This document shows positions 35,380 through 43,498 of a stretch of 64,000 nt of DNA, one piece after another. The translations under genes were made by a program, and so were the position numbers. Numbering within the stretch: position 1 is the first letter of the stretch; each line of letters starts with the position of its first letter. The DNA is from Microbacterium sp. YJN-G (GTDB lineage Bacteria; Actinomycetota; Actinomycetes; Actinomycetales; Microbacteriaceae), in contig NZ_CP060402.1 in the NCBI RefSeq assembly GCF_015040615.1, forward strand, positions 3,100,001 through 3,164,000, written 5' to 3'. Under the pieces are notes generated by a model, which had not been told where the DNA came from, searched no databases, and saw nothing but the letters and a program-made list of their open reading frames with translations.

Positions 35380-36540
35380 TCAGCGGGCGACGAGTCGCGG
35401 AACGGTGCGGCTCCGCGCGCGCATCGCGTACGCCCAGGTCGCCAGCCCGAGCAGCGGGCCCCACAGCCAGAACGGCAGCACGAGCGCCATGACCACGGCA
35501 TCCGTGGGCCACGAGGCCGACGCGACCACCAGCTCCAGCCCGCCGAAGGTGAAGAGCACGGCGACGAGCGTCGCAGGGAGCACTGCCAGCAGCGGCGGCA
35601 CGCGCCGACCGCCGACGCCCGCCATCCATCGCGGGAACCGCTCGCCCCACGGCAGCACCAGGCCCAGCGTCAGGATCGCGCCGGTGAGCATCCCGAGCCC
35701 CAGCATCAGGCCCGTCAGCTGCACCATCGGCGCAGCGGCGAGAGCATCGGCCCCAGGGCTGAACAGCGGCCACGGCGTCAGCCAGCTGGCCCGGGCGATG
35801 ACGTACGGGGCGGCGCACAGCGCGGCGGCGACCGTGATGGCGACACGGTGGCGCAGCACGAACCGGGCGAAGGCGCCGCGATGCACGGCATCCCGCTGCC
35901 CGCTGTCGCCCCCGCTGCCCGCAACCAGCATCCAGGCGACCAGCGCGGCGGCCGTGATCAGATGTGCGAGCGCCGTCAGCATGGTCGGGGCGATGGGTCC
36001 GAAGGAGATCAGGATGCGGCCCAGCAGCACCGCCCCGTCGTTGCGCAGCACCGCCCAGACGACGACGCCGGCGATCGCGATCGCCACGATCAGGCCGGCC
36101 CAGGGGCGGCGCAGCGCCAGCAGGACCGTCAGCACGACGATCCCGGCCAGCACCAGCATGGCGAACGTGTAGCCGGCGGCGGCGATGATCCCGCCGGGGG
36201 TCGCCAGGGCGACCAGCGCCGCGGATGCGAGCGCGATGACGCGCAGCATCCGGTGGATGCGGGGCCGCCCGCTGTCGCGACCGGACTCGCCGAACCGCAG
36301 CAGCACGATCGCGGCCAGCACCCCCAGCGCTCCGGCGAAGCCGATGACCATCTCCGCGGTGGCGACGCCGAGCGCGTCGATGCCGAGGATCCCGCCGACC
36401 CCGGTGATCAGGCCGGAGGGGAGGTCGGCGAGCGGACCGATCGCGCCGGGCAGGATCAGGCGGAGGGCGCAGATCACGGCAACGATCGCGGCGGCGGATG
36501 CAGCCGTGAACAGCAGTGCAGTGCGAAGTCGAGTGTTCAT
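35380..36540 (-). CDS. Predicted multi-pass membrane protein, probable target of adjacent two-component system
   Basis: A 386-residue protein with about ten hydrophobic segments, starting at ATG 36540 (GGAGTCTGG upstream). The first segment (ALLFTAASAAAIVAVICALRLIL) is followed by paired helices with short basic loops; the C-terminal residues are ARSRTVPRLVAR. No transporter signature is recognisable. It lies directly downstream of a NarL-type two-component operon, and its upstream region holds the same palindrome (CTCACCC-N4-GGGTGAG) found in front of the kinase gene. It is therefore a candidate regulon member. Confidence 0.75.
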   Translation of the reverse strand: MNTRLRTALLFTAASAAAIVAVICALRLILPGAIGPLADLPSGLITGVGGILGIDALGVATAEMVIGFAGALGVLAAIVLLRFGESGRDSGRPRIHRMLRVIALASAALVALATPGGIIAAAGYTFAMLVLAGIVVLTVLLALRRPWAGLIVAIAIAGVVVWAVLRNDGAVLLGRILISFGPIAPTMLTALAHLITAAALVAWMLVAGSGGDSGQRDAVHRGAFARFVLRHRVAITVAAALCAAPYVIARASWLTPWPLFSPGADALAAAPMVQLTGLMLGLGMLTGAILTLGLVLPWGERFPRWMAGVGGRRVPPLLAVLPATLVAVLFTFGGLELVVASASWPTDAVVMALVLPFWLWGPLLGLATWAYAMRARSRTVPRLVAR

Positions 36541-36595
36541 GCACCCAGACTCCGGCCGGGGCGGCCTGCGCGGCATCGCCCGCGAGGGGCATCCG

Positions 36596-36613
36596 CTCAC
36601 CCCCACGGGTGAG
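36596..36613. promoter_or_regulatory. Palindrome CTCACCC-N4-GGGTGAG upstream of the membrane protein gene
   Basis: A perfect 18-bp inverted repeat 56-73 bp before ATG 36540. A second site with the same 6-bp core arms and spacing occurs at 38528-38543 upstream of the kinase gene. Likely binding site of the response regulator at 36640-37296. Confidence 0.65.
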
Positions 36614-36639
36614 ATCGCCGACCCGACCGCGGCCCGCTC

Positions 36640-37296
36640 TCAGCCCCCCGGGCGCAGCACGCCGTTCTCGTACGCCCAGATCACCACGTGCACGCGATCG
36701 GGCAGTCCGAGCTTGGCGAGCACGGCCTTCACGTGCGTCTTCACTGTGTTCTCCGAGAGGAACAACCGCCGCGCGATCTGCTCGTTCGACGCCCCGGTCG
36801 CCAGCGCGCGGGCGATCTCCTGCTCGCGCGGACTGAGCGCGTTCAGCGCCGCCGCCGGGTCGGCGGGCGCGGCACCGCCCCGCACGAAGCCCAGCAGCGC
36901 GCGCGTGGCGCTCTCGGACATCGCCGAATTCCCCTCGGCGACCGCGACCACGGCATCCGCGAGGTCGGCGGGCGCGATGTCCTTGGTGAGAAAGCCGCTC
37001 GCACCGGCCCGGATCGCGTCGTACACGTACTCGTCGAGATCGAACGTCGTCAGCACGACGACCTTGACCCCGGGCCGCATCCGCATCACCTCGCGGGTCG
37101 CCGCGATGCCGTCGAGCCCCGGCATCCGGATGTCCATCAGCACCACATCGACGCCGTGCGCCCGCACGTACTCGACGGCCTCGGCGCCGCCGGCGACGGC
37201 GTCGACCCCGGCGATGCGCTCCTCACGGCCGAGGGTCAGCGCGATCGCATCGCGGAACAGCTCCTGATCGTCGACGATCAGCACTCGCAAGCCCAT
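36640..37296 (-). CDS. NarL/FixJ-type response regulator
   Basis: A 218-residue regulator: receiver domain (residues 1-120) with acidic pocket VDD, phosphoacceptor Asp in VLMDIRMPGLDG (Asp54) and the conserved Thr and Lys (VVLTTFD; FLTKD), followed by a LuxR-type HTH (about 150-210, LSPREQEIARALATGASNEQIARRLFLSENTVKTHVKAVLAKLG). Its ATG overlaps the kinase stop (ATGA). Two matching palindromes mark its probable targets: its own operon and the membrane gene downstream. Confidence 0.95.
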   Translation of the reverse strand: MGLRVLIVDDQELFRDAIALTLGREERIAGVDAVAGGAEAVEYVRAHGVDVVLMDIRMPGLDGIAATREVMRMRPGVKVVVLTTFDLDEYVYDAIRAGASGFLTKDIAPADLADAVVAVAEGNSAMSESATRALLGFVRGGAAPADPAAALNALSPREQEIARALATGASNEQIARRLFLSENTVKTHVKAVLAKLGLPDRVHVVIWAYENGVLRPGG

Positions 37297-38492
37297 CAGC
37301 GCTCCTTCCCTGCGGGCAGCCGCACCGTCAGCGCCCAGCCACGCGGCTCGAGAGGAGCGGCCGACAGCGTGCCGCCGACCGACTCGACCCGCTCAGCCAG
37401 CCCCGTCAGGCCCGTCCCGGTGCCTAGCCCTGCCGTGGCGGCGCCGGCGCCGCCGTCGTCACTCACGGTCGCCCGCACCTCGGCATCCGACCATTCCAGC
37501 CGCACCACGATGCGCACCGGATGCCGGGTATGCCGCACCGCGTTCGCGAGGCCTTCGCGCACCGCACGGTGCAGCGCCAGCACCACCGGCGCCGCCAGGG
37601 GCCGGCGCGTGCCGTGCTCTTCGAACTCCGCCTCGCACACCGGGCTGCGCACGGCGTCCACGAGCGCAGGAAGGTCGTCGATGGTGGGGGCCGGGCTGCG
37701 CACGGCATCCGGTTCCGCACGCACCACCGCGCGCATGTCGTGCAGGGCCGCACGTCCGGTGGTGACGACGGTGCCGACGGCCCGGTCGGCGAGGTCGGGA
37801 TCGTCGCGCAGCACCGCGCGCGCGGCGTCGGCCTGCGCGATCATCACGGTCATGGAGTGCGCGATCACGTCGTGCAGGTCGCGGCTGATCCGCATCCGCT
37901 CCTCGGCGACGGCCTGCCGCAGGCCGGCCTGCTCGCGCTCCTCGGCGCGGATGCGACGCGCGCGCTGCAGCATCCCCACGGCGGCGGCCGCGGTGACGGC
38001 GGCGGCGAGCCCGGCGAATGCGCCCAGGCGGAGCCCCGTGCCGGCAGGGTCGGCCGCCGTCAGCTCGGGGGCGGTGAGCGCGATCAGCGCCGCACCGAAC
38101 ACCCCGCTGGCCCAGCCCGCGAGGGTCCAGGTCCACGATGAGCGCGCGGCGAGCTGGCCGAGACACAGCAGATAGCCGACGCCGGACGGGTACAGCGCGG
38201 CCGAGACCGAGATGGCGACGGGCAGCAGCGCGAGGGCGGCCATGGCGCCGGTCGCCATGGCGAACCCGGCGAGCGGATGCCGTGCGGCGAGCAGCGGCGA
38301 CCCGAGCACCACCGTACACAGCAGCGCGAGGACGGCGGTCTCGGCCGGGCCGATCGTCGCCCGCTGCTGGCTGAGCACCCCGATGCTCGCGGGCAGCATC
38401 ACCACGGTCAGTCCGAGCGAGGCGAGCACGTCGGGGCGCGACCAGTACGCCCACCCGGGTGCGGAGCCGGCGTGCGTGTGCTGGGTCGACAT
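37296..38492 (-). CDS. Sensor histidine kinase (HisKA_3 type) of the adjacent two-component system
   Basis: A 398-residue kinase beginning at ATG 38492 (AGGGCG close upstream; ATG 38501 is also possible). The sensor is made of about six membrane helices with almost no extracellular domain. It is followed by a coiled segment, the dimerisation/phosphoacceptor motif RISRDLHDVIAHSMTVM and an HATPase_c domain (GLANAVRHTRHPV, then VSDDGGAG and GTGLTGLAERV). Such membrane-sensing kinases often monitor envelope stress. It is co-transcribed with the regulator at 36640-37296. Confidence 0.93.
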   Translation of the reverse strand: MSTQHTHAGSAPGWAYWSRPDVLASLGLTVVMLPASIGVLSQQRATIGPAETAVLALLCTVVLGSPLLAARHPLAGFAMATGAMAALALLPVAISVSAALYPSGVGYLLCLGQLAARSSWTWTLAGWASGVFGAALIALTAPELTAADPAGTGLRLGAFAGLAAAVTAAAAVGMLQRARRIRAEEREQAGLRQAVAEERMRISRDLHDVIAHSMTVMIAQADAARAVLRDDPDLADRAVGTVVTTGRAALHDMRAVVRAEPDAVRSPAPTIDDLPALVDAVRSPVCEAEFEEHGTRRPLAAPVVLALHRAVREGLANAVRHTRHPVRIVVRLEWSDAEVRATVSDDGGAGAATAGLGTGTGLTGLAERVESVGGTLSAAPLEPRGWALTVRLPAGKER

Positions 38493-38527
38493 CGCCCTCA
38501 TGCTCTCACGCGCCCCCGACTGACGGA

Positions 38528-38543
38528 TCACCCGGATGGGTGA
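38528..38543. promoter_or_regulatory. Palindrome TCACCC-N4-GGGTGA upstream of the kinase gene
   Basis: A perfect 16-bp inverted repeat 36 bp before the kinase start, matching the core of 36596-36613. It suggests autoregulation by the cognate response regulator. Confidence 0.65.
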
Positions 38544-38594
38544 GGTGCTGTGGTGCAGAGAAGTGACACGAGTCATGATGGAGGGATGCTGACC

Positions 38595-38786
38595 ATGAAC
38601 GAACCGCAGGTATGGACGCTCATCGGCGTCTTCGCCGCAGGGCTGTTCGGCATGCTCACCTTGATGTCGACCATGTTCGTGCGGATCATCCGCACGGAGA
38701 TCCGGGGCGTACACCGCAGACTGGACCGCATCGACGGCGACATCAACGCGCTGATGAAGCACACCTTCGGCATCCAGCGCGACTGA
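38595..38786 (+). CDS. Small single-pass membrane protein, 63 residues
   Basis: ATG 38595 lies 9 bp after GGAGGG; an in-frame ATG at 38586 would overlap that site too closely. The product has one membrane helix (WTLIGVFAAGLFGMLTLMSTMFVRII) and a charged amphipathic C-terminus (RGVHRRLDRIDGDINALMKHTFG) able to form a short coiled coil. No function known. It is transcribed divergently from the two-component operon, so the palindrome at 38528-38543 could affect it too. Confidence 0.6.
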   Translation: MNEPQVWTLIGVFAAGLFGMLTLMSTMFVRIIRTEIRGVHRRLDRIDGDINALMKHTFGIQRD

Positions 38787-38806
38787 GACGAGCCGTCGAC
38801 GGCGAT

Positions 38807-39436
38807 TCAGGCGTACCGGCGGCACCACTCGTACATGACGACAGCCGCGGCGGCGCTGGCGTTGATGGATCGCGTCGAGCCGTACTGCGTGATCTCGATG
38901 TGACCCGACGCCGCGGCGAGCGCCTCGGACGACAGGCCCGGCCCCTCCTGCCCGAACAGCAGCGCGCAGCGCTGCGGCAGTTCGGCGCGGTCGACGGGAA
39001 CCGCCTCGCCGACGTTGTCGACCGCGATGATCGGGATGCCCTCGGCAGCCGCCCACGACGCGAAAGACTCCACGTCGGGGTGGTGCACGACGTGCTGGTA
39101 GCGGTCGGTGACCATGGCGCCGCGCTTGTTCCAGCGCCGACGCCCGATGATGTGCACGGTGTCGGCGAGGAACGCGTTGGCGCTGCGCACGATCGAGCCG
39201 ATGTTCATGTCGTGCTGCCAGTTCTCGATCGCGACGTGGAACGGATGCCGCTGCAGGTCGAGGTCGGCGACGATGGCCTCCATGCGCCAGTAGCGGTAGC
39301 GATCGATCACGTTGCGGGTGTCGCCGTGGGCGAGCAGCTCGGGGTCGTAGTGATCCTCCGCGGGCCACTCCCCCTGCCACGGGCCGACCCCGTGTGTGGT
39401 GCGCTCGGGGGTCGCCTCGGGGGTCTGCTCGTCCAT
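38807..39436 (-). CDS. TrmH/SpoU family RNA 2'-O-methyltransferase
   Basis: A 209-residue SPOUT methyltransferase with the three family motifs: motif 1 NIGSIVRSANAF, motif 2 CALLFGQEGPGLSSEA and motif 3 EITQYGSTRSINASAAAAVVMYEW, which build the trefoil knot and the AdoMet site. The N-terminal 60 residues are a variable extension. It methylates tRNA or rRNA ribose; the exact nucleotide is not predictable. TACGCT 7 nt before ATG 39436 points to leaderless expression. Confidence 0.93.
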   Translation of the reverse strand: MDEQTPEATPERTTHGVGPWQGEWPAEDHYDPELLAHGDTRNVIDRYRYWRMEAIVADLDLQRHPFHVAIENWQHDMNIGSIVRSANAFLADTVHIIGRRRWNKRGAMVTDRYQHVVHHPDVESFASWAAAEGIPIIAVDNVGEAVPVDRAELPQRCALLFGQEGPGLSSEALAAASGHIEITQYGSTRSINASAAAAVVMYEWCRRYA

Positions 39437-39443
39437 TCCGTTC

Positions 39444-39449
39444 AGCGTA
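39444..39449 (-). promoter_or_regulatory. -10 box (TACGCT) of the SpoU methyltransferase gene
   Basis: On the minus strand TACGCT ends 7 nt before ATG 39436, with no ribosome site. Confidence 0.45.
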
Positions 39450-39464
39450 GCCGCGGTTCCCGCC

Positions 39465-39494
39465 GGGGCCCTTCGTGAGCCTCAGGGACCCAGC
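39465..39494. repeat. Single copy of the TCGAAGGGCC-type intergenic repeat
   Basis: GGGGCCCTTCGTGAGCCTCA followed by GGGACCCAGC matches, in inverted sense, the units at 19613-19710 and 46788-46975, with a small deletion in the middle. Confidence 0.65.
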
Positions 39495-39537
39495 CCGGCG
39501 AGGCAGCACACCCGGCTGTGCCGTTCGACCCAGCCGG

Positions 39538-39543
39538 TAGGCT
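39538..39543 (+). promoter_or_regulatory. -10 box (TAGGCT) before the 39550 gene
   Basis: TAGGCT ends 6 nt before ATG 39550. Confidence 0.5.
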
Positions 39544-39549
39544 CGATGC

Positions 39550-39876
39550 ATGCCCACCGCCCCCGCCAGGAAGCACCGCGACGACTCCGAGGCGCGCCGC
39601 TCCGTGCGCCTCGCGACTGCCTTCGCGCTCGTCGCGGCGGCACTCGGCGTGCTGCTGGTCGCCATGCCGAAGCTGCTGCCGGCGGGCGGCCCGTGGGTGC
39701 AGCTGGGGCTGGGCGCGCTGGCGCTGTTCTTCGGCTTCCGCGCCCGTGCGCTGGGAGTGCGCGGCGTGAACGACTACGACGGCCGGCTGTCGCTGCTGGC
39801 CGTGATGGCCGGCTTCGCGACGCTGTTCTTCGCCGGCGGCGAGGCCTTCCGCCTGCTCGCCGCCCTGGGAGGCTGA
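39550..39876 (+). CDS. Hypothetical small membrane protein in operon with MntR-like regulator
   Basis: A 108-residue protein with a basic N-terminus and three hydrophobic segments (LATAFALVAAALGVLLVAM, WVQLGLGALALFFGFRA and LSLLAVMAGFATLFFAGGEAFRLLAAL). Its stop is 2 bp before the start of the metalloregulator gene, so they form an operon with a leaderless first gene. No family recognised; a link to metal homeostasis is only suggested by context. Confidence 0.65.
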   Translation: MPTAPARKHRDDSEARRSVRLATAFALVAAALGVLLVAMPKLLPAGGPWVQLGLGALALFFGFRARALGVRGVNDYDGRLSLLAVMAGFATLFFAGGEAFRLLAALGG

Positions 39877-39878
39877 CG

Positions 39879-40514
39879 ATGCCCTCCCCCGCCTTCGACG
39901 ACTATCTGAAGACGGTCTACTCGCACACCGAGTGGCAGGACTCGCCGATCATGCCCTCGCAGCTCGCGGCCGCGCTGAGCATCGCGCCGTCGAGCGTCAC
40001 CGAGATGGTCAAGAAGCTCGCCGCAGCGGGTCTCATCTCGCACGTGCCCTACGGCGCCGTGCGGCTGACGGATGCCGGACGCGACCGCGCCCTGCAGATG
40101 CTGCGCCGGCACCGGCTGATCGAGACGTGGCTGGTGCGCGAGTTCGGCTACGCCTGGCACGAGGTGCACGACGAGGCCGAGGTGCTCGAGCACACCATCA
40201 GCGACCGGCTGCTGGACGCCATCGACGAGCGGCTCGGACGCCCGCGGTTCGACCCGCACGGCGACGCGATCCCGGATGCGGAGGGCGGGGTGCAGCGCGA
40301 GCCGTTCGTGCTGCTCGCCGACGCCCCAGCCGGTCACACCGGCCGCGTGCTGCGTGTGAGCGACCGCGACCCCGAGCTGCTGCAGGCCCTCGAGGACGCG
40401 GGTGTGAGCGTCGGCTGCGAGATCGCGGTGACCGGCGCCGACGGCATCCTGCTCGACGGCCGGCCGGCCGATCTCCCCGACGGGGCGGCCGGGATCGTCT
40501 GGCTGAGCGCCTGA
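39879..40514 (+). CDS. DtxR/MntR family metal-dependent transcriptional regulator
   Basis: A 211-residue regulator. ATG 39879 follows GGGAGG. Domains: an N-terminal winged HTH (residues 1-60, DDYLKTVYSHTEW...SQLAAALSIAPSSVTEMVKKLAAAGLI), the dimerisation and metal-binding domain with the family residues RHRLIETWLVREFGYAWHEVHDEAEVLEHTIS, and a C-terminal FeoA-like SH3 domain (about 150-210). The conserved metal-site Glu and His residues (HDEAEVLEH) are present. It probably senses Mn or Fe. No cation transporter gene is adjacent in the window. Confidence 0.93.
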   Translation: MPSPAFDDYLKTVYSHTEWQDSPIMPSQLAAALSIAPSSVTEMVKKLAAAGLISHVPYGAVRLTDAGRDRALQMLRRHRLIETWLVREFGYAWHEVHDEAEVLEHTISDRLLDAIDERLGRPRFDPHGDAIPDAEGGVQREPFVLLADAPAGHTGRVLRVSDRDPELLQALEDAGVSVGCEIAVTGADGILLDGRPADLPDGAAGIVWLSA

Positions 40515-40603
40515 GCCGCGCTCACCCGCACCCAGCCGCGCCCGTAGGCTGTGCCGCGCACCGTAAGCTGTGCGCATCCCGACGAACCGACCGCGGAGGC
40601 CCG

Positions 40604-40768
40604 ATGACCCAGCAGGATCTGCTCTTCCTGGTGACGGCTCTGATCATCCTCTCGGCGCTGTCGCTGCTCGTGTACCAGCTGCTCAAGCCGCGCAGGCGCG
40701 ACGACGGTGGCGAGTGGTATGAGGGTCCCTGGAACGACGAGGATCGTCCGCGGGGCCCGCGCCCCTGA
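40604..40768 (+). CDS. Small single-pass membrane protein, 54 residues
   Basis: ATG 40604 follows GCGGAGG, and TAAGCT at 40564-40569 is a plausible -10 box. One membrane helix (LLFLVTALIILSALSLLVYQLL) precedes a basic stretch (KPRRRDD) and a short acidic, Trp/Tyr-containing tail (EWYEGPWNDEDRPRGPRP). The ribosome site and amino-acid pattern support a real gene of unknown function. Confidence 0.55.
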   Translation: MTQQDLLFLVTALIILSALSLLVYQLLKPRRRDDGGEWYEGPWNDEDRPRGPRP

Positions 40769-40778
40769 CCACCAGCCC

Positions 40779-40820
40779 GATGTCCCAGCCCCGATGTCCC
40801 AGCCCCGATGTCCCAGCCCC
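40779..40820. repeat. Three exact tandem 14-bp units
   Basis: GATGTCCCAGCCCC repeats three times without a mismatch between the small membrane gene and the YdeI-like gene, followed by TAGGCT, the probable promoter of the latter. Confidence 0.8.
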
Positions 40821-40857
40821 GTCGTAGGCTGAGCCGGAACACGGACGGGGGCCACGG

Positions 40858-41427
40858 GTGGGAGCACTGGACGACGGCGAGCAGGTGACCGCCGCGGATG
40901 CCGCAGGCTGGCGCGCCTGGCTCGAAGAGCACTACGCGAGCGCCGCCGGCGTCTGGCTGCTGAACGTGCGCGGCGCGTCCGCCGATGGCATCGGCTACGA
41001 GGATGCCGTCCGCCACGCACTCTGCTTCGGATGGATCGACGGCCCGGTGCGCACCTTCGCCGAGGGATCGGTGGGCCAGTGGTTCTCGCCTCGACGCCGT
41101 GGCAGCGGCTGGGCGGCGACGAACAAGGCGCGCCTGGCCGAGCTCGAGGCGGCGGGGCTGCTCGCCCCGGCCGGCATTCGCGTGATCGAGGCGGCGAAGG
41201 CCGACGGCTCGTGGACCATGCTCGACGGCCCAGAGGCCGGCATCGAGCCGGCCGAGCTCACCGCCGCGCTGGATGCCGTGCCCGCCGCTCGCGCGGCGTG
41301 GGACGGGTTCCCGAAGTCGGTGCGCAAGCTCGGCCTCACGCACATCGCCACGGCCAAGCGCGCCGAGACGCGCTCGGCGCGGATCGCGAAGATCGTGGCG
41401 GATGCCTCGGTAGGCAAGCGCCCCTGA
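40858..41427 (+). CDS. YdeI/OmpD-associated family protein
   Basis: A 189-residue protein starting at GTG 40858. It has the YdeI family pattern: VTAADAAGWRAWLEEHYASAAGVWLL, then GIGYEDAVRHALCFGWIDGPVRTF and the C-terminal helical part (LDAVPAARAAWDGFPKSVRKLGLTHIATAKRAETRSARIAKIV). Family members are cytoplasmic proteins with a YjbR/CyaY-like fold and loosely defined roles, including resistance to certain antimicrobial peptides. TAGGCT at 40825-40830 is the likely -10 box. Confidence 0.88.
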   Translation: MGALDDGEQVTAADAAGWRAWLEEHYASAAGVWLLNVRGASADGIGYEDAVRHALCFGWIDGPVRTFAEGSVGQWFSPRRRGSGWAATNKARLAELEAAGLLAPAGIRVIEAAKADGSWTMLDGPEAGIEPAELTAALDAVPAARAAWDGFPKSVRKLGLTHIATAKRAETRSARIAKIVADASVGKRP

Positions 41428-41450
41428 CGGCATCCGCCCCTGAGCCAGGC

Positions 41451-42011
41451 TTACTGCGGGTCGAGGCCCAGGTCGTCGAGGTCGAACGCGGCCAGCCACT
41501 GCAGGCCCTCGGCCTCGATGGCGGCCTGCGCACCGGTCTTGCGGTCGACGATCACGGCGACGGCGACGACCTCGGCGCCCTCGCGGCGCAGCACCTCGAC
41601 GGCCTTCAGCGCCGACTGCCCGGTGGTCGAGGTGTCTTCGAGCACGACGACGCGCCTGCCGGCGACGTCGGCGCCCTCGACCTGGCGGCCGCGGCCGTGG
41701 TCCTTGGGCTCCTTGCGCACGACGAACGCGTCCAGCGGCCGGTCGGTGCCTGCCGAGGCGTGCATCACTGCGTTCGCGATGGGGTCTGCCCCCAGGGTGA
41801 GCCCGCCGACCGCGGCGACGTCGTGCTCCTTGATGAGATCGCGCATGATGCGGCCGATGGCCGGGGCGGCGCGGTGGTCGAGGGTGAGCTTGCGCATGTC
41901 GACGTAGTACGTCGCCTTCTTGCCGCTCGAGAGGGTGAAGTCGCCGTGGAACACCGCCTCGGCGGTGATGAGGTCGAGCAGGGCCTGGCGGTCAGCGGCG
42001 AGATCGGTCAC
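41451..42011 (-). CDS. pyrE: Orotate phosphoribosyltransferase
   Basis: A 186-residue enzyme joining orotate and PRPP to give OMP in pyrimidine synthesis. The GTG at 42011 starts MTDLAADRQALLDLITAEAVFHGDFTLSSGKKATYYVDMRKL, a typical OPRTase N-terminus. The PRPP-binding loop is VVVLEDTSTTGQSALKAVEVLR (residues about 121-142), and the flexible catalytic loop includes RKEPKDHGRGRQVEG. TACACT lies 7 nt upstream of the GTG, a leaderless arrangement. It is isolated from other pyr genes in the window. Confidence 0.97.
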   Translation of the reverse strand: MTDLAADRQALLDLITAEAVFHGDFTLSSGKKATYYVDMRKLTLDHRAAPAIGRIMRDLIKEHDVAAVGGLTLGADPIANAVMHASAGTDRPLDAFVVRKEPKDHGRGRQVEGADVAGRRVVVLEDTSTTGQSALKAVEVLRREGAEVVAVAVIVDRKTGAQAAIEAEGLQWLAAFDLDDLGLDPQ

Positions 42012-42018
42012 GGCATCC

Positions 42019-42024
42019 AGTGTA
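42019..42024 (-). promoter_or_regulatory. -10 box (TACACT) of pyrE
   Basis: On the minus strand TACACT ends 7 nt before GTG 42011; no Shine-Dalgarno site is visible. Confidence 0.45.
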
Positions 42025-42086
42025 TTCGCGCAGGGTGCTGACTCCGAGGCCGCGGCTGGCTAGCGTGGGGACAGGAGGTTCGACAC

Positions 42087-42623
42087 ATGTTCTCGCACGA
42101 TCCCTACGCCGCCCTCGCAGAGCTGCGACCGGTGGCACCGCTCGAGCTGACCAGCCTCGACTTCGCCGCCGGCGGCCCGCTGCCGGGTTTCGCGTGGTCG
42201 TCGAACCGGTCCGGTGAGGACCGGCATCCGACCCTGGAGTGGTCGGATCCGCCGGCCGGTACGCTCAGCTTCGCGATCTCGTGCCTCGACCCGGATGCGC
42301 CGACCGGCTCGGGCTACTGGCACTGGGCGGCGTACAACCTGCCGGCCGATCTGCGTCGCCTCGACAGCGGCGACGGCACAGCGCAGAGCCTGCCGGACGG
42401 CAGCGTCGTGCTGCCCAACGAGGCTCGGCTGGAGCGCTACCTCGGTGCCGCCCCGCCCGCCGGCACCGGCGTGCACCGGTACTTCTTCGTCGTCGACGCG
42501 CTCGACGTCGCGACCCTCGACCTCGACGCCGGCGCGACTCCGGGCGTGCTGGGCTTCAACCGGCACTTCCACACCCTCGCCCGCGGCATCCTGATCGGCA
42601 CGGGAGACCCCGCCGAGCGGTGA
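42087..42623 (+). CDS. YbhB/YbcL family (PEBP, Raf-kinase-inhibitor-like) protein
   Basis: A 178-residue protein. ATG 42087 follows AGGAGG, with TAGCGT at 42061-42066 as the likely -10 box. Conserved family blocks: FAWSSNRSGEDRHPTLEWSDPP, FAISCLDPDAPTGSGYWHWAAYNLP and the C-terminal HRYFFVVDALDVATLDL; the anion-binding Asp-Pro-Asp-Ala-Pro and His are present. Cytoplasmic; bacterial roles are unclear. Confidence 0.93.
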   Translation: MFSHDPYAALAELRPVAPLELTSLDFAAGGPLPGFAWSSNRSGEDRHPTLEWSDPPAGTLSFAISCLDPDAPTGSGYWHWAAYNLPADLRRLDSGDGTAQSLPDGSVVLPNEARLERYLGAAPPAGTGVHRYFFVVDALDVATLDLDAGATPGVLGFNRHFHTLARGILIGTGDPAER

Positions 42624-42643
42624 GCGACGTCGGCGGTCGCCCG

Positions 42644-42649
42644 TAGGCT
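42644..42649 (+). promoter_or_regulatory. -10 box (TAGGCT) of the exonuclease III gene
   Basis: TAGGCT ends 6 nt before ATG 42656. Confidence 0.5.
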
Positions 42650-42655
42650 GGACGC

Positions 42656-43498
42656 ATGCGTCTGGCCACCTGGAACATCAACTCGATCCGCACGCGCGTG
42701 GGCCGTGCCGTGGACTTCGCGGTGCGCGAGGACATCGACGTGCTCGCCTTCCAGGAGATCAAGTGCAAGCCCGAGCAGTTCCCCTACGAGGCCTTCGAAG
42801 AGGCGGGGTACCAGGTCGAGGCGCATGGCCTGAACCAGTGGAACGGCGTCGCGATCGCCAGCCGCCTGCCGATGACCGACGTGCGCACCTCGTTCGCGGG
42901 GCAGCCCGGCTTCGCGAAGGGGCATGAGGGCCCGGATGCTCCGCTCGAGGCACGCGCGCTGGGCGTGATGGTCGACGGCGTGCGGGTGTGGAGCCTGTAC
43001 GTGCCCAACGGCCGCGCGCTCGGCGACGAGCACTACGACTACAAGCTGCACTGGCTCGAGGCGCTGCGCACGGCCACCGCAGCCGAGCTCGCCGCCGACC
43101 CCGACCTGCCGCTCGCACTGGTCGGCGACTTCAACATCATCCCCTTCGACCACGACAACGGCGACCCCGACATCGTCGTGGGCCGCTCGACGCACGTCTC
43201 GCCGCCCGAGCGCGACGCGTTCTTCGCACTCGAATCGGCCGGGGTGCGCGACGTGGTGCGTCCGCTGATCCCCGAGGGCTTCACCTACTGGGACTACCAG
43301 CGCCTGAAGTTCCCCCGCAACGAGGGCGTGCGCATCGACTTCGTGCTGGGTTCGAAGAGCTTCGCGGATGCCGTGACCGCAGCCGCCATCCACCGCAACG
43401 AGCGCAAGGGCGAGCAGCCCAGCGATCACGTGCCGGTGGCGGTCGAGCTGGACTTCGGCGCCGAGGACGACGGCGACCTGCCGATGATCTTCGCGTGA
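42656..43498 (+). CDS. xth: Exodeoxyribonuclease III (AP endonuclease family)
   Basis: A 280-residue enzyme of base excision repair. Catalytic motifs of the EEP fold are complete: ATWNINSIRTR (Asn7), FQEIKC (metal-binding Glu), YVPNG, VGDFNIIP (Asp and Asn), FTYWDYQRLKFPRNEGVRIDFVLGS (Asp) and QPSDHVPV (His). It opens abasic sites and trims 3' ends. TAGGCT 6 nt upstream indicates a leaderless mRNA. The stop overlaps the GTG of the HAD gene, so the two are coupled. Confidence 0.96.
   Translation: MRLATWNINSIRTRVGRAVDFAVREDIDVLAFQEIKCKPEQFPYEAFEEAGYQVEAHGLNQWNGVAIASRLPMTDVRTSFAGQPGFAKGHEGPDAPLEARALGVMVDGVRVWSLYVPNGRALGDEHYDYKLHWLEALRTATAAELAADPDLPLALVGDFNIIPFDHDNGDPDIVVGRSTHVSPPERDAFFALESAGVRDVVRPLIPEGFTYWDYQRLKFPRNEGVRIDFVLGSKSFADAVTAAAIHRNERKGEQPSDHVPVAVELDFGAEDDGDLPMIFA

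Noticed and set aside
40540..40603. Second small gene between the metalloregulator and the 54-residue membrane gene
   Set aside because: Two TAGGCT/TAAGCT-like boxes occur, but no open frame with a suitable start follows the first.
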